From positions 806,001-870,000 of the forward strand of contig NZ_JACXST010000001.1 of the NCBI RefSeq assembly GCF_014850975.1: a DNA stretch of 64,000 nucleotides, written 5' to 3'. The notes beneath the pieces are model-generated. The model was not told where the DNA came from. It saw only the letters and a program-made list of their open reading frames with translations, and made no database searches. The DNA comes from Methylomonas fluvii. Lineage in GTDB: Bacteria > Pseudomonadota > Gammaproteobacteria > Methylococcales > Methylomonadaceae. This document shows positions 17,460 through 26,725 of the stretch, one piece after another. The translations under genes and the position numbers were made by a program. Each line of letters starts with the position of its first letter. Position 1 is the first letter of the stretch.

Positions 17460-17538
17460 GGTTAAGCATCGATTAAGTCTGCCTCGGATATGCTAAGCCC
17501 AACTTTACATTAGAGGGCCAACCAGCCAAGAGGCAGTC

Positions 17539-17985
17539 ATGAAAACCATACAAGTCAGCATTCTTACTATCGCCGTATTAACCCTGTCGGGTTGTGCGAC
17601 CGGCTATTATCAGCGTGACTATGGTTATGGCAGTGCTTACTCGTCGCCCGGTTATTACCAAAGCTACGGGCGTAGTTATTCCAGCCCGAGTACCAGTATT
17701 ACTTACGGCCGCTACTATGTGCAGCCGAGTTATCGCCCGGAGCATCATCACGACGATCATCATGACTGGCACCTACCTGCGCCGCATTTCGATCATCGTG
17801 TTGGCGGTTGGCAGGGGCGGGACTTGGGGCGTCGGGACTTTGATCGTGAACGGCATACCGAACAAAGATCCCTGCAGCAGCAATCGATGCCGGAGCGGCA
17901 GGAACGCGGTTTCGGGCGCAGGGACAGCGACGGCGACCATCAGCGCGGCGGCTGGGGTGGCCGTTTCGGCAGACGCGGCGACTAA
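17539..17985 (+). CDS. Tyr/His/Arg-rich lipoprotein of unknown function
   Basis: 148 aa. Lipoprotein signal with lipobox LSGC (Cys19). The mature part is low-complexity: Tyr/Gly/Ser-rich first half, a His-rich block (HHHDDHHDWH), then Arg/Gly/Gln-rich repeats ending GGRFGRRGD. The His cluster could bind metal, but that is speculation. Similar in style to the small Tyr-rich exported proteins at 44893, 45177 and 54271. Confidence 0.75.
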   Translation: MKTIQVSILTIAVLTLSGCATGYYQRDYGYGSAYSSPGYYQSYGRSYSSPSTSITYGRYYVQPSYRPEHHHDDHHDWHLPAPHFDHRVGGWQGRDLGRRDFDRERHTEQRSLQQQSMPERQERGFGRRDSDGDHQRGGWGGRFGRRGD

Positions 17986-18010
17986 GCGCGCCGAGGCGCG
18001 CAGTGGATTT

Positions 18011-19897
18011 CTACAATTCGATGCGGATTCCCAGCTCGATCACGCGTTCGACGGGGATTTTGAAATACTCTATCGCGCTGCTGGAATTATGCGTTAAGAA
18101 GCTGAACAAGGAACGCCGCCATTTCGGCATCGGGCTTTTGCGGCGGAACGACAGTTTCTCGCTACCGATAAAAAACGATACGGATTTTTGATCGATATCC
18201 AAGCCTTCGTGGCAGCAAAGTTGCAGGGCGCGGCGCACGTCCTGTTCCTCCTGAAATCCGAAATACAATTTCACCCGATAAAAGCCACCGCTATCGCCGA
18301 ACATGCGGATTTTGACCCTATGGGCTTCATCCACGTAAGGTTCTTCGCGGGTCACGATGGTCAGCACGATGAGTTTTTTGTGCATCACATGGTTGTGCTC
18401 TAGGTTATGCAGCAAAACCTGCGGCACACCATGTACGCTCCGGGCCATATAGATAGCCGTGCCGGGCACCGTAACCAGAGGCCGGTCTTTCAAGCGTTCG
18501 TCCAAGTCCTCGAACAACACCCGTTTTTCGTCCAGGTATCTGGCTAACAATTCCTTGCCTTTGATCCATGTGGTCATAATCAAGAAAAACACCGTACCCA
18601 CCACCAGCGGCAACCAGCCGCCGTGCGGGATTTTCAGACTGTTGGAAGACAGGAACAGCAGGTCGATAATCAAAAAGGTCGACAGAAAAGCAATGCTGGT
18701 GGCTTTGTTCCATTGCCATAGGGCCTGGATGACGATAAAGGCCAGGATGGTGTCGACAATCATCGTGCCGGTCACCGCAATGCCGTAAGCGGATGCCAAT
18801 GCGGACGACGATCTGAAGCTCAAGACCAGAATAAACACCGAAACCATCAGCAACCAATTCACGGCAGGTAAATAGACTTGCCCCATTTCGTCGCCGGACG
18901 TGTGGCGAACATTCATCCTGGGGCAGTAACCGAGTTGTATGGCTTGCCGGGTTACCGAAAACGCCCCGGAAATGACGGCTTGCGAGGCGATCACGGTGGA
19001 CAGTGTCGCCAGAATCAGCAACGGATACAGGGCCCAATGCGGTGCCATCAAATAAAACGGATTTTCGACGGCTTTGGGATTGCCGATTAACAACGCGCCT
19101 TGACCAAAGTAATTCAGCAGCAAGGCCGGAAATACGAAATAGAACCAGGCGCGCCGAATTGGTTTCAAGCCGAAATGTCCCATATCGGCATATAAGGCTT
19201 CGGCGCCGGTTATCGCCAACACCACTGCGCCCATGATTAAAAAGCCTTTCCAGCCCAATTCTATTAATAAGCTGACCGCGTAATAGGGGTTGACTGCCAT
19301 CAATACATCCGGATGCTGGACAATACTGATGCCCCCCAAAAGACCCAGCGTGGCAAACCAGAAACACATGATGGGTGCAAACATTCTGCCGACTTTGCCG
19401 GTGCCTTTGGTCTGGATAAAAAACAGAACACTGAGTACGACAATGGTAATTGGCAAAACGTAATGGTCCAAGCGCGGCGCCACGATTTGCAAACCTTCCA
19501 CGGCGCTGAGTACCGAAATGGCCGGGGTAATCATGCTGTCGCCATAAAACAACGAGGCGCCAAGCAGGCCGATGGTGACGATAAATGCCTTGCGTTCCGG
19601 ATTATCTTTGGACCCCTGCAAAGCCAACGCCATCAAGGCCATGATGCCGCCTTCGCCCTTATTGTCGGCGCGCATGATGAAAATCGCGTATTTGGTGGTG
19701 ACCACCAAGGTGATAGCCCAAAAAATCAAGGACAGCACCCCGAGCACGTGGGTGGCGTCGGTAGGCAAGCCGCCGTGAAAAACCTCTTTTACCGCATACA
19801 AAGGGCTGGTGCCGATGTCCCCAAACACCACGCCTATCGCACTTAAAGCCAGTGTGTTGACTTGTCCCTGGGTATGATCGGAGTGTTTTACGGGCAT
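18011..19897 (-). CDS. kup: Kup low-affinity potassium uptake protein
   Basis: 628 aa, normal for Kup/HAK/KT proteins. Starts near the signature LSAIGVVFGDIGTSPLYAVKE; about 12 membrane segments (to about residue 450) followed by a cytoplasmic C-terminal domain. Proton-coupled K+ uptake across the inner membrane. A monocistronic unit, convergent with the lipoprotein gene and divergent from tonB. Confidence 0.96.
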   Translation of the reverse strand: MPVKHSDHTQGQVNTLALSAIGVVFGDIGTSPLYAVKEVFHGGLPTDATHVLGVLSLIFWAITLVVTTKYAIFIMRADNKGEGGIMALMALALQGSKDNPERKAFIVTIGLLGASLFYGDSMITPAISVLSAVEGLQIVAPRLDHYVLPITIVVLSVLFFIQTKGTGKVGRMFAPIMCFWFATLGLLGGISIVQHPDVLMAVNPYYAVSLLIELGWKGFLIMGAVVLAITGAEALYADMGHFGLKPIRRAWFYFVFPALLLNYFGQGALLIGNPKAVENPFYLMAPHWALYPLLILATLSTVIASQAVISGAFSVTRQAIQLGYCPRMNVRHTSGDEMGQVYLPAVNWLLMVSVFILVLSFRSSSALASAYGIAVTGTMIVDTILAFIVIQALWQWNKATSIAFLSTFLIIDLLFLSSNSLKIPHGGWLPLVVGTVFFLIMTTWIKGKELLARYLDEKRVLFEDLDERLKDRPLVTVPGTAIYMARSVHGVPQVLLHNLEHNHVMHKKLIVLTIVTREEPYVDEAHRVKIRMFGDSGGFYRVKLYFGFQEEQDVRRALQLCCHEGLDIDQKSVSFFIGSEKLSFRRKSPMPKWRRSLFSFLTHNSSSAIEYFKIPVERVIELGIRIEL

Positions 19898-20122
19898 ATG
19901 GAATAAATCGGAGATACAAGACGGGAGTGGAAATTATGCCACAGATTGTAAATTAGCCCGAAACAGTCATCAGCCAGTGGGGATTTTGACGGCTGAAACG
20001 TCTTAGTAAGGAATGGTTAGATAGTGTTGTTTCCTGTAAGGATGGCTGTCGCGCTAAGACGTATTAATTTACAATGCCCGGCTAAATTCGAATCGCGCTT
20101 AATTTTGTATTCAACAGTTTAT

Positions 20123-20914
20123 ATGTATTTATTTAAAAACCACGAGGATGCTTTGCAAAATAAAGAGTTAGCGTCGTTCGGCGGTTATCTGCCGGCAGTG
20201 GCAAGCGGTTCCGGCTCATTTTGGCGGACGCTATGGGGAGAGGAACGGCCCGCCAGCATGCTGAGGCTGTTAACGCTATTAGTCGCGTTGCTGCATGTTT
20301 GGGCTTTGCAGCAATTATTGAAACCCGAGGAAAAAGTCACGCCGGCGCAGCCTTTGATGATGGAAGTATCGATGATTGCGATGTCTGCGCCTAAGCCCGC
20401 CGCCGCCCCACCACCTCCCGCCCCGCCGCCACCCAAAAAAGAGCCGCCGCCGAAAAAGCCGCAGCCAAAGCCGGTACCCAAAAAAGCGCCGCCCATCGTG
20501 CAAAAGGCGCCTGAGTATGCGCCGGTTGAGCCGGTTTCCGAGCCGCCGCCGACACCGGTAAGCAATACAGCGAGCAGTGCGCCGGTAACGACTACGACGA
20601 CCAACACGACCGCAACCAACGCCGAGCAGTTTACCGAAGCCAATTTTCGGGCGAACTACGCCCACAACCCCAAGCCGGAATATCCGATGATTGCGAAAAG
20701 CCGCGGATGGCAGGGCAAGGTGATGTTACGGGTGCAAGTCTCACCGGAGGGTTTAAGCGATTCGGTGGCGGTCGAGCACAGCAGCGGCCACGAGATGCTA
20801 GACGAATCGGCGGTGGAAGCCGTGAAAAAATGGAAATTCATTCCGGCCAAACGCGGCGAAACGCCGGTGGCCAGTTCGGTGATTGTGCCAATAATTTTTA
20901 CTTTGCGTGAATAA
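20123..20914 (+). CDS. tonB: TonB energy-transducing protein
   Basis: 263 aa from the ATG at 20123 (a start at 20024 is possible but reads as non-coding). A cytoplasmic stretch of about 45 residues precedes the single membrane anchor (RLLTLLVALLHVWALQQLL), which keeps the TonB His. Then a long Pro/Lys-rich periplasmic spacer (PPPPAPPPPKKEPPPKK) and the C-terminal TonB domain (NPKPEYPMIAKSRGWQGKVMLRV, ending PIIFTLRE). With ExbB and ExbD it powers outer-membrane receptors. The N-terminal tail is longer than in E. coli TonB. Confidence 0.92.
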   Translation: MYLFKNHEDALQNKELASFGGYLPAVASGSGSFWRTLWGEERPASMLRLLTLLVALLHVWALQQLLKPEEKVTPAQPLMMEVSMIAMSAPKPAAAPPPPAPPPPKKEPPPKKPQPKPVPKKAPPIVQKAPEYAPVEPVSEPPPTPVSNTASSAPVTTTTTNTTATNAEQFTEANFRANYAHNPKPEYPMIAKSRGWQGKVMLRVQVSPEGLSDSVAVEHSSGHEMLDESAVEAVKKWKFIPAKRGETPVASSVIVPIIFTLRE

Positions 20915-20929
20915 AAATCGGAGAGATTA

Positions 20930-21610
20930 ATGCCCTACCATATAGCCCCGGAAGCGGTTATCGACGCTACCCTTTACACATTGCTGGTGTTTTCGTTGAT
21001 AACGTGGACGTTGATTTTTTTCAAAATCTGGCAGTTTGCCAAGAATAATTATTACAACAAACAATACGACAGCGCTTTTTGGGACACTACTGATTTAAAA
21101 GCCGCCGAGCAACTGCCCGCCGAAACCGCACGCGGCCCCAAAGCTCGCGTTGCAGCCTGCGGCTTTGCCTGGTTGGCGGAAATGACCCATCCGGAAACCT
21201 GCACCAGCCTGAAGTTTCGTGGCTCTCCACAAGACTTGCTGGAACAAACCTTGCGTAAACAGACGCAGGACGAGCAGCGCCGAATGGAAAGCGGCTTGAC
21301 GATGTTGGCCAGTATCGGCAGCACCGCGCCATTCGTCGGCCTGTTCGGTACGGTACTGGGCATTATGCATGCCATGCACGACATCAGTGCCAGCGGTTCG
21401 GCCAGTTTGGACGTAGTTGCCGGGCCAATCGGTGATGCATTAATTGCTACGGCTATCGGTATCGCCGTAGCCGTTCCGGCAGTGTTGGCCTATAATTTCT
21501 TCCAGCGTCGCGCCAAGCACCATCGGGCTTCGCTGGAAAATTTCGTCGAAGGTTTCCTGCATATCGCCTTCGGCGACTCAAACATCAATACCAGTAAAAA
21601 CAAGGATTAA
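20930..21610 (+). CDS. exbB: ExbB proton-channel subunit
   Basis: 226 aa. MotA/TolQ/ExbB fold: first membrane segment near residues 10-32, then a cytoplasmic loop and the signature [25 protein letters not shown] with the last two membrane helices ([22 protein letters not shown]). 15 bp after tonB. Confidence 0.96.
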   Translation: MPYHIAPEAVIDATLYTLLVFSLITWTLIFFKIWQFAKNNYYNKQYDSAFWDTTDLKAAEQLPAETARGPKARVAACGFAWLAEMTHPETCTSLKFRGSPQDLLEQTLRKQTQDEQRRMESGLTMLASIGSTAPFVGLFGTVLGIMHAMHDISASGSASLDVVAGPIGDALIATAIGIAVAVPAVLAYNFFQRRAKHHRASLENFVEGFLHIAFGDSNINTSKNKD

Positions 21611-21614
21611 TTAC

Positions 21615-22025
21615 ATGGGATTTAAAACAAACTCAGACGACGATGGGCCGGTTAGCGAGATTAATGTTACGCCGCTGGTAGATGTGATGTTGGTGTTGGT
21701 GATTATCTTGTTGGTCACCGCACCGTTGTTGACCCAATCGGTCAATGTGGCTTTGCCGAAAACGGCCTCCACGACGCCGGATTTGGAAAAACAGCCTATG
21801 CAATTGGGTATCGACGCGCAAGGTGCCGTAACCCTGAATAAAAACGCCGTGGCCGATTTAGCGGCGTTGGATACCACGCTGAGGAACGAATTGGCCGGCA
21901 ACCCCGAGCTAATTATTCACATTTATGCCGATCAAGGCGTGAATTACGGTAAAGTTGCGGAAGTGATGGCGACAGTGCAGCATGCCGGGATTTCCAAACT
22001 GGCATTTGTGACGCTGGAAAAATAA
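21615..22025 (+). CDS. exbD: ExbD proton-channel subunit
   Basis: 136 aa. Short cytoplasmic N-terminus, one membrane helix with the essential Asp in INVTPLVDVMLVLVIILLV, and a periplasmic domain (IIHIYADQGVNYGKVAEVM). Starts 4 bp after exbB, completing a tonB-exbB-exbD operon. Confidence 0.96.
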   Translation: MGFKTNSDDDGPVSEINVTPLVDVMLVLVIILLVTAPLLTQSVNVALPKTASTTPDLEKQPMQLGIDAQGAVTLNKNAVADLAALDTTLRNELAGNPELIIHIYADQGVNYGKVAEVMATVQHAGISKLAFVTLEK

Positions 22026-22094
22026 CCAATATCGGCTGGGTTTTCTTACCCAACCCGCGCTCCACCCTCGAACGCGTTAACTATTCTGTTTACT

Positions 22095-22130
22095 AAATCC
22101 GGGTTACCGATTACCCGGATTTATTTTTCC
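22095..22130. terminator. Bidirectional terminator between exbD and rimK
   Basis: A perfect 10-bp stem (aaatccgggt / acccggattt, 22095-22104 with 22113-22122) has a T-rich tail on the plus strand and A/T flanks on the other. It overlaps the rimK stop codon and lies between convergent genes. Confidence 0.8.
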
Positions 22131-23001
22131 CCACATTCTTTTCAATATATTCGATCATCAAGCCGGCAATATCCTTGTCGCTGGTTTTTTCTATGCCTTC
22201 CAAACCAGGGGAAGAATTGACTTCCATCACCAGCGGTCCGCGTTTGGAACGCAGCAAATCTACGCCGCAGACATTGAGACCCATGATTTTGGCGGCGCGC
22301 ACTGCCGCCGAGCGTTCCTGCGGGGTCAATCGGACCAGCGTGGCCGTACCGCCCCGATGCAGATTGGAACGAAACTCGCCTTCGCGGCCTTGCCGCTTCA
22401 TTGCCGCCACCACCTTGTCGCCGATGACAAAGCAACGAATATCGCTACCTGCCGCTTCCTGAATGAACTCCTGCACCATGATGTTGGCATTTAGGCCCAT
22501 AAAGGCTTGAATCACACTATGCGCGGCGTTATGAGTTTCCGCCAGCACGACGCCTATGCCTTGCGAACCTTCCACCAGTTTGATCACCAGGGGCGCGCCG
22601 CCGACTTCGGCGATTAGATCTTCGATGTTGTCCGGATTGTGGGCAAACGCGGTAATCGGCAGATCTATACCCTTGCGCGCCAGCAACTGGCTGGACGCCA
22701 GTTTGTCGCGGGAGCGGCTGATCGATGCAGAATTGTTGAGGACGAAGGTGTTCATTACCTCGAATTGCCTAAGCACCGCCGTGCCGTAAAAGGTGATAGA
22801 CGCGCCGATGCGGGGAATAACCGCGTCGTAACCCACCAGATTTTCACCCATATAATGAATGGACGGCTTCATGGAGGTGATGTTCATGTAACAGTGGGTC
22901 GGATCCAATACCCTGGCCTCATGGCCGCGAGCGGCGGCGGCCTCCAGCAGCCGGACGCTGGAATACAGCGTCGCGTCGCGCGACAAGATTGCTATTTTCA
23001 T
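22111..23001 (-). CDS. rimK: RimK-type ATP-grasp glutamate ligase
   Basis: 296 aa. Starts [25 protein letters not shown]-grasp motifs [33 protein letters not shown] and [15 protein letters not shown] match ribosomal protein S6 modification protein, which adds glutamates to the S6 C-terminus (poly-alpha-glutamate activity also known). Single gene. Confidence 0.93.
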   Translation of the reverse strand: MKIAILSRDATLYSSVRLLEAAAARGHEARVLDPTHCYMNITSMKPSIHYMGENLVGYDAVIPRIGASITFYGTAVLRQFEVMNTFVLNNSASISRSRDKLASSQLLARKGIDLPITAFAHNPDNIEDLIAEVGGAPLVIKLVEGSQGIGVVLAETHNAAHSVIQAFMGLNANIMVQEFIQEAAGSDIRCFVIGDKVVAAMKRQGREGEFRSNLHRGGTATLVRLTPQERSAAVRAAKIMGLNVCGVDLLRSKRGPLVMEVNSSPGLEGIEKTSDKDIAGLMIEYIEKNVGKNKSG

Positions 23002-23019
23002 AGGTAAACAGTGCCGGGT

Positions 23020-23694
23020 TTACAGATGAATGCCGTCAAAATCGCTGACTTGCACGTGTTCAGTGCCGGAGTCGGGAGCCTGGTCGCGGACCAGCCAGCA
23101 AGTCGCGAAGCCGGCCTGGCGGGCGGCGTCCAATTCGTCTTTTATATCCGACAAAAACAGGATTTGTTCGGCCGGCAAGCCCAGCTCGGCGGCAATTCGC
23201 TCATACGATGTTGCCTCTTTCTTGCCCCCAATGTGCGTATCGAAGTAACCGGAAAATATGGGGGTAAGATCGCCGAAGTCGCTGTACCCAAACAGCAGCT
23301 TTTGCGCCTGCACCGAGCCGGAGGAATAGACATACAACTTATAACCCAGGCCAAACCAGTTTCTTAAATTGCGCACAGCGTCTTCGTAGACATGGCCGGT
23401 AAAATCAGTGTTGCGATAGCCTTCCTGCCAGATCAAGCCCTGTAAGGATTTCAACGGCGTAATCTTTTGATCGGTATCTATCCAGTGGATGAACTGCGCA
23501 ATCAGCGCGTCCTCATCCAGTTCGCCGCCGGCTAACTGGTTGGCATCGGCCAATAATAGCTTGATCTCGGCTTGCTCTCGATGGCGTCTCACAAAATCCG
23601 GCAAGCGGGCGCGGGCGTACGGAAACAACACGTCTTTAACAAACGACAGCGATGACGTTGTGCCCTCAATGTCGGTAACGATAGCCTTGATCAT
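23020..23694 (-). CDS. mtnC: MtnC, enolase-phosphatase (acireductone synthase)
   Basis: 225 aa from the ATG at 23694, which overlaps the mtnD stop by four bases (ATGA). HAD fold with D8-x-E10 in TDIEGTTSSLSFV, YVYSSGSVQAQKLLF and LFLSDIKDELDAARQAGF. Converts 2,3-diketo-5-methylthiopentyl-1-phosphate to acireductone in methionine salvage from methylthioadenosine. Confidence 0.95.
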   Translation of the reverse strand: MIKAIVTDIEGTTSSLSFVKDVLFPYARARLPDFVRRHREQAEIKLLLADANQLAGGELDEDALIAQFIHWIDTDQKITPLKSLQGLIWQEGYRNTDFTGHVYEDAVRNLRNWFGLGYKLYVYSSGSVQAQKLLFGYSDFGDLTPIFSGYFDTHIGGKKEATSYERIAAELGLPAEQILFLSDIKDELDAARQAGFATCWLVRDQAPDSGTEHVQVSDFDGIHL

Positions 23695-24248
23695 AAGCCG
23701 GCGACGTATTGGTCCAACGTCGGAAAACTTTCTGCAATCGGATTGCCGGTAAAATCCGCCACCCAGCCGTCTTCGGTGGTGAACAGGCGTATGCATTTAA
23801 ACGCCGGATTTTCACCCATATCGAACCAATGCGTCGTATTGGCAGGCACACTGATCAGATCGCCTTGCTCGCACAGCACCGCATAAACTTGATCACCGAC
23901 GTGCAGATAAAACAGCCCTTTGCCTTCTACGAAGAAACGCACTTCAAAATCGCTGTGGGTATGCTCGGACAAAAACTTCTGCCGCAAGGCCTCTTTATTG
24001 GGATGGTCTGCGTTCAGGCTGATGACGTCCACCGACTGAAAACTGTATTGCTGTTTGAGTTTGTCTATCGAGCTTTGATAAGCCTTTAGTACCGCTTCGG
24101 CATCATCCGCCTGCGAAAATTCGCAATCGGCCTGCCAGCGTTCGAACTGTACGCCAATCCCTTTTAGTTGCTCGGCGATGGCTGCAAAGTCGCGAAACGT
24201 ATGGCCTTGTTGAGGTTGATCGGCAGGGTAAAGGGTTAATGCGCTCAT
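23691..24248 (-). CDS. mtnD: MtnD, acireductone dioxygenase
   Basis: 185 aa cupin. Metal ligands His96, His98, Glu102 (EHTHSDFEVRFFVEG) and His140 (HWFDMG). With Fe2+ it yields the methionine precursor 2-keto-4-methylthiobutyrate; with Ni2+ a shunt product. Overlaps mtnB by four bases. Confidence 0.96.
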   Translation of the reverse strand: MSALTLYPADQPQQGHTFRDFAAIAEQLKGIGVQFERWQADCEFSQADDAEAVLKAYQSSIDKLKQQYSFQSVDVISLNADHPNKEALRQKFLSEHTHSDFEVRFFVEGKGLFYLHVGDQVYAVLCEQGDLISVPANTTHWFDMGENPAFKCIRLFTTEDGWVADFTGNPIAESFPTLDQYVAGL

Positions 24249-24871
24249 AATCGTGTTACTCCATGTAGGCGAATTTCAACGTCGAATAAAAATTCCAGTG
24301 CTTCCAGATGCCGTAAGGCATCATCTACCGATGCGCCCCAAGTATAAAAACCGTGGCCGGCAATAATATAACCGTAAACATCATGAGTATGATGGTTCAG
24401 GTAATTGTCCACCTTGTCGGCTAATCGGGGAATGTCCTGATCGTTAGCAAAAATCGGGATGGAAATGCGGGTCTCATGGGTATTGATGCCGGCAAAGGCC
24501 TTGAGCAGTTCGTAATCCTTCAGCACGATCTCATGTTTGAACAAGCGCGCCGTCAACGTGGCGTTGATCGAATGGGGATGTAGCACCGCCTGGACGTCGG
24601 GAAAACGTTGGTACAGTGAAGTATGCAATAGCGTTTCCGCCGAGGGCTTCTTGCCGTCCAGGGAATGACCTTTGCTGTCGATCAACATGATGTCATCGGT
24701 TTGCAAGCGGCCTTTATGGCGGCCGGATACGGTAATCGCAATATTGCCGTCGCTGAGTTTGGCGGAAAAATTGCCGCTGGTGGCTGGCACCCAGCCCTTG
24801 CTGTCGATGAAGCGGCCGGCGGCAATCAACTGATCTGCCTTGCGGAAAAATTCGTCGGTTTTTGCTGTCAT
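24245..24871 (-). CDS. mtnB: MtnB, methylthioribulose-1-phosphate dehydratase
   Basis: 208 aa from the ATG at 24871. Class II aldolase fold: SGNFSAKL, HPHSINATL and THDVYGYIIAGHGFYTWG carry the expected Zn-binding histidines. First gene of mtnBDC. No Shine-Dalgarno sequence is visible before this ATG, and longer frames would run into RNase P RNA, so the translation signal is unusual. mtnA and mtnK are not in the window. Confidence 0.92.
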   Translation of the reverse strand: MTAKTDEFFRKADQLIAAGRFIDSKGWVPATSGNFSAKLSDGNIAITVSGRHKGRLQTDDIMLIDSKGHSLDGKKPSAETLLHTSLYQRFPDVQAVLHPHSINATLTARLFKHEIVLKDYELLKAFAGINTHETRISIPIFANDQDIPRLADKVDNYLNHHTHDVYGYIIAGHGFYTWGASVDDALRHLEALEFLFDVEIRLHGVTRL

Positions 24872-24903
24872 GGAGTATTTTGCGGATTGCAAAAGAAAAA
24901 GAA

Positions 24904-25255
24904 GAGAAAGAGTTGGCCTGTAAGCCGGGTTCTGTCTTGAACAGCCATTCATCTAGGCGTCAGATCACTCTGACGCTCAAGCAATCTACCCAGGAGCAGC
25001 GCGGGCCACGCCAATGCTCCTCTATTTGATCTTGCTCCGGGTGGGGTTTACCCTGCCACACCTGTTACCAGTTGCGCGGTGCGCTCTTACCGCACCATTT
25101 CACCCTTACCGGGTTCCGAAAAACCAGGCGGTATATTTTCTGCGGCACTTTCCGTAGGCTCACGCCTCCCAGGCATTACCTGGCACCCTGCCCTATGGAG
25201 CCCGGACTTTCCTCCCTTTTATTTGCATAAAACGGCGACTGTTCGGCCAACTCTG
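24904..25255 (-). ncRNA. rnpB: RNase P RNA, bacterial type A
   Basis: The minus strand carries the conserved class-A core: GGAGGAAAGTCCGGGCTCC followed by ATAGGGCAGGGTGCCAGGTAA-like sequence, GGTAAGGGTGAAA, GGTAAGAGCGCACCGCG, CTGGTAACAG, ACCCCACCCGGAGCAAG, TAGATGAATGGCTG and ACAGAACCCGGCTTA. The two ends pair perfectly (AGAGTTGGCC at about 25254 with GGCCAACTCT near 24909). About 350 nt; ends accurate to a few bases. It is the catalytic RNA for tRNA 5' maturation. mtnB begins 30-40 bp downstream. Confidence 0.97.
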
Positions 25256-25454
25256 CTGGGGATTATACAGGCAATGCCGGGAAATAGGGGTAATTGCGCA
25301 CTTTAGCTGCCCAGGGAGGAAACATACGGGATGTGCTGGATTCGGTAGCCGCAAAAGTCGAAGACCACTGTGGCGGCGAAAGCGAAAAGGTACGCGATGC
25401 CTATCAAGCTTCAAATCACTGGACGGGGTTTTCTCCCGTATGCCGCGCCGAGCA

Positions 25455-25558
25455 CCGGAGCTTTTATCGAGAACAGCCCGAAGGGGCACCGCAGGGATGC
25501 GGTGCGTCGGCGGAGGGGCTGGGAAGCCCCTTCTGCCGACCCTCGATAAAAGCTTCGG
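25455..25558. repeat. Inverted-repeat element enclosing two GGGA-capped hairpins
   Basis: Outer arms of 17 bp (ccggagcttttatcgag, 25455-25471; reverse complement at 25542-25558 with one mismatch) enclose two short hairpins, gcaccgca-ggga-tgcggtgc (25486-25505) and ggggct-ggga-agcccc (25515-25530). Both loops are GGGA, a GNRA-type tetraloop. No coding content. Confidence 0.8.
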
Positions 25559-25588
25559 AGCGCAGGATAAAAGCGGCATCCGGGCCGC

Positions 25589-25690
25589 CTTTTCTTTGGA
25601 TACTTTCTTTTGGCGGAGCAAAAGAAAGTATCTCGGTTGTCGGTCCGAGAATCGACATTAAATCCAGCCGTCGCGTTAGCGACGCAAAGC
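25589..25690 (-). repeat. Dispersed repeat, copy A
   Basis: The minus strand reads GACGGCTGGATTTAATGTCG, then TCGGACCGACAACCGAG, then a perfect 13-bp stem (gatactttctttt / aaaagaaagtatc, 25599-25611 with 25620-25632) and CCAAAGAAAAGGC. The same modules in the same order occur at 35938-36104 in the other orientation. Confidence 0.75.
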
Positions 25691-25716
25691 CGTGCCCACC
25701 CGACGAAGATATGAAG

Positions 25717-26154
25717 CTACCGAATTTCATGTTTTGTAGATATTTGAGTTGTATCAAAGCATTCTTTGAGTGGTGAAAAGAAAATCAATGCCAAGATTGC
25801 TCCCCACAGCGTACCGGCGAGATCCGTTAGAACTAGTGACCAGCCTGACGCAACATTAATACCAAGCAATGGCCAAACAAATAAAGCAAGGACCGTGATA
25901 ACAACAGCGAGACGCCGTGCCCAAGGACGAAATAAGTACAACCCTACAATTACCACAGCGAGGCTCACCAATAAAACCAAAATCAATATTGCCAAACAAA
26001 TTAGCACTATTAATGACAGATTAGCGTCGCTGGCTTCTTGAGCATTTCTTAGTGATTCGGGTATGAAAAAAGGGAAAACAAAGTCGAATACGCCGCCCAA
26101 TATAGCAAGCACCATGTATGTTAAAAGAGTGTATCGAAATTGCGTTGGAGACAT
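25717..26154 (-). CDS. Four-helix membrane protein of unknown function
   Basis: 145 aa. Four hydrophobic segments (about residues 8-30, 46-72, 78-100 and 104-125) with short loops and a basic C-terminal tail (ISTKHEIR). No signal peptide or recognised domain. Isolated between repeats and the nfeD-qmcA pair. Confidence 0.65.
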   Translation of the reverse strand: MSPTQFRYTLLTYMVLAILGGVFDFVFPFFIPESLRNAQEASDANLSLIVLICLAILILVLLVSLAVVIVGLYLFRPWARRLAVVITVLALFVWPLLGINVASGWSLVLTDLAGTLWGAILALIFFSPLKECFDTTQISTKHEIR

Positions 26155-26276
26155 AGCCTTTACCCATCTGCTGTCATGTGCCGAAAAAATTAAGTCGCTT
26201 GTTAGTCAGTAACCCGCATAAAGCAATGCTATCAACCCCCGATTACAAACACCCTACAGTTTCAAGAAAAACAAAC

Positions 26277-26723
26277 TCACTCACAAACCTCCACCTCAAA
26301 CACCGTCCCCTTAACCGCCACCACTTTCACCTTAGCCCCCAGCGGACTATCCTCCCCGTGCACCTTCCAAAAGGTATCATCCACCTTAATCTTGCCCTGA
26401 CCATTCTCGATAGGCGCGATCAGAAAAAAGGTGCGGCCGATGTATTGCGCACCGCGCTGATTCAATAAAGGATGATCGGTGGCATCCACGACGCGGGTGC
26501 GGGCGTATTTGCGCCAGCCCAATACCGACAACACCGCCAACAAGGAAAACATCAATAACTGCACGTTGAACGGCGTGGTCGGCACTAACAGCACCACCGC
26601 GCCGACGATGAACGCCGACACCGCCAACCAAAGAAAAAAGAAGCCGGTGACGACGATTTCCAAGGCTAAAAATCCTACCGCCAACACCCACCAATACCAA
26701 AACACAATATCTTGCTCCCCCAT
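26277..26723 (-). CDS. NfeD-like membrane protein, partner of the SPFH protein
   Basis: 148 aa. Two or three N-terminal membrane helices (to about residue 70), then a C-terminal OB-fold NfeD domain (LLNQRGAQYIGRTFFLIAPIENGQGKIKVDD, split here, ending GTVFEVEVCE). NfeD proteins are usually encoded beside stomatin/SPFH proteins and act with them in the membrane; the gene starts 2 bp after the qmcA stop. Confidence 0.88.
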   Translation of the reverse strand: MGEQDIVFWYWWVLAVGFLALEIVVTGFFFLWLAVSAFIVGAVVLLVPTTPFNVQLLMFSLLAVLSVLGWRKYARTRVVDATDHPLLNQRGAQYIGRTFFLIAPIENGQGKIKVDDTFWKVHGEDSPLGAKVKVVAVKGTVFEVEVCE

Positions 26724-26725
26724 AA

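Larger units (their letters stand above)
25256..25716. other. Gap upstream of rnpB filled by two structured repeats
   Basis: About 460 bp without a convincing gene. It contains the rnpB promoter region next to 25256, the inverted-repeat element at 25455-25558 and one copy of a dispersed repeat at about 25589-25690. Plus-strand frame 25294-25776 is low-quality and is produced by the repeats. Confidence 0.7.

Noticed and set aside
17986..18001. GC-rich hairpin between the lipoprotein gene and kup as a terminator
   Set aside because: Short stem with very small loop and no T-run on either strand.
24872..24952. Longer mtnB start at 24952
   Set aside because: The extension would be encoded by the RNase P RNA 3' end and does not resemble MtnB.
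25294..25776. 160-aa plus-strand frame upstream of the four-helix membrane protein
   Set aside because: Runs through two structured repeats; composition and lack of start signal argue against coding.
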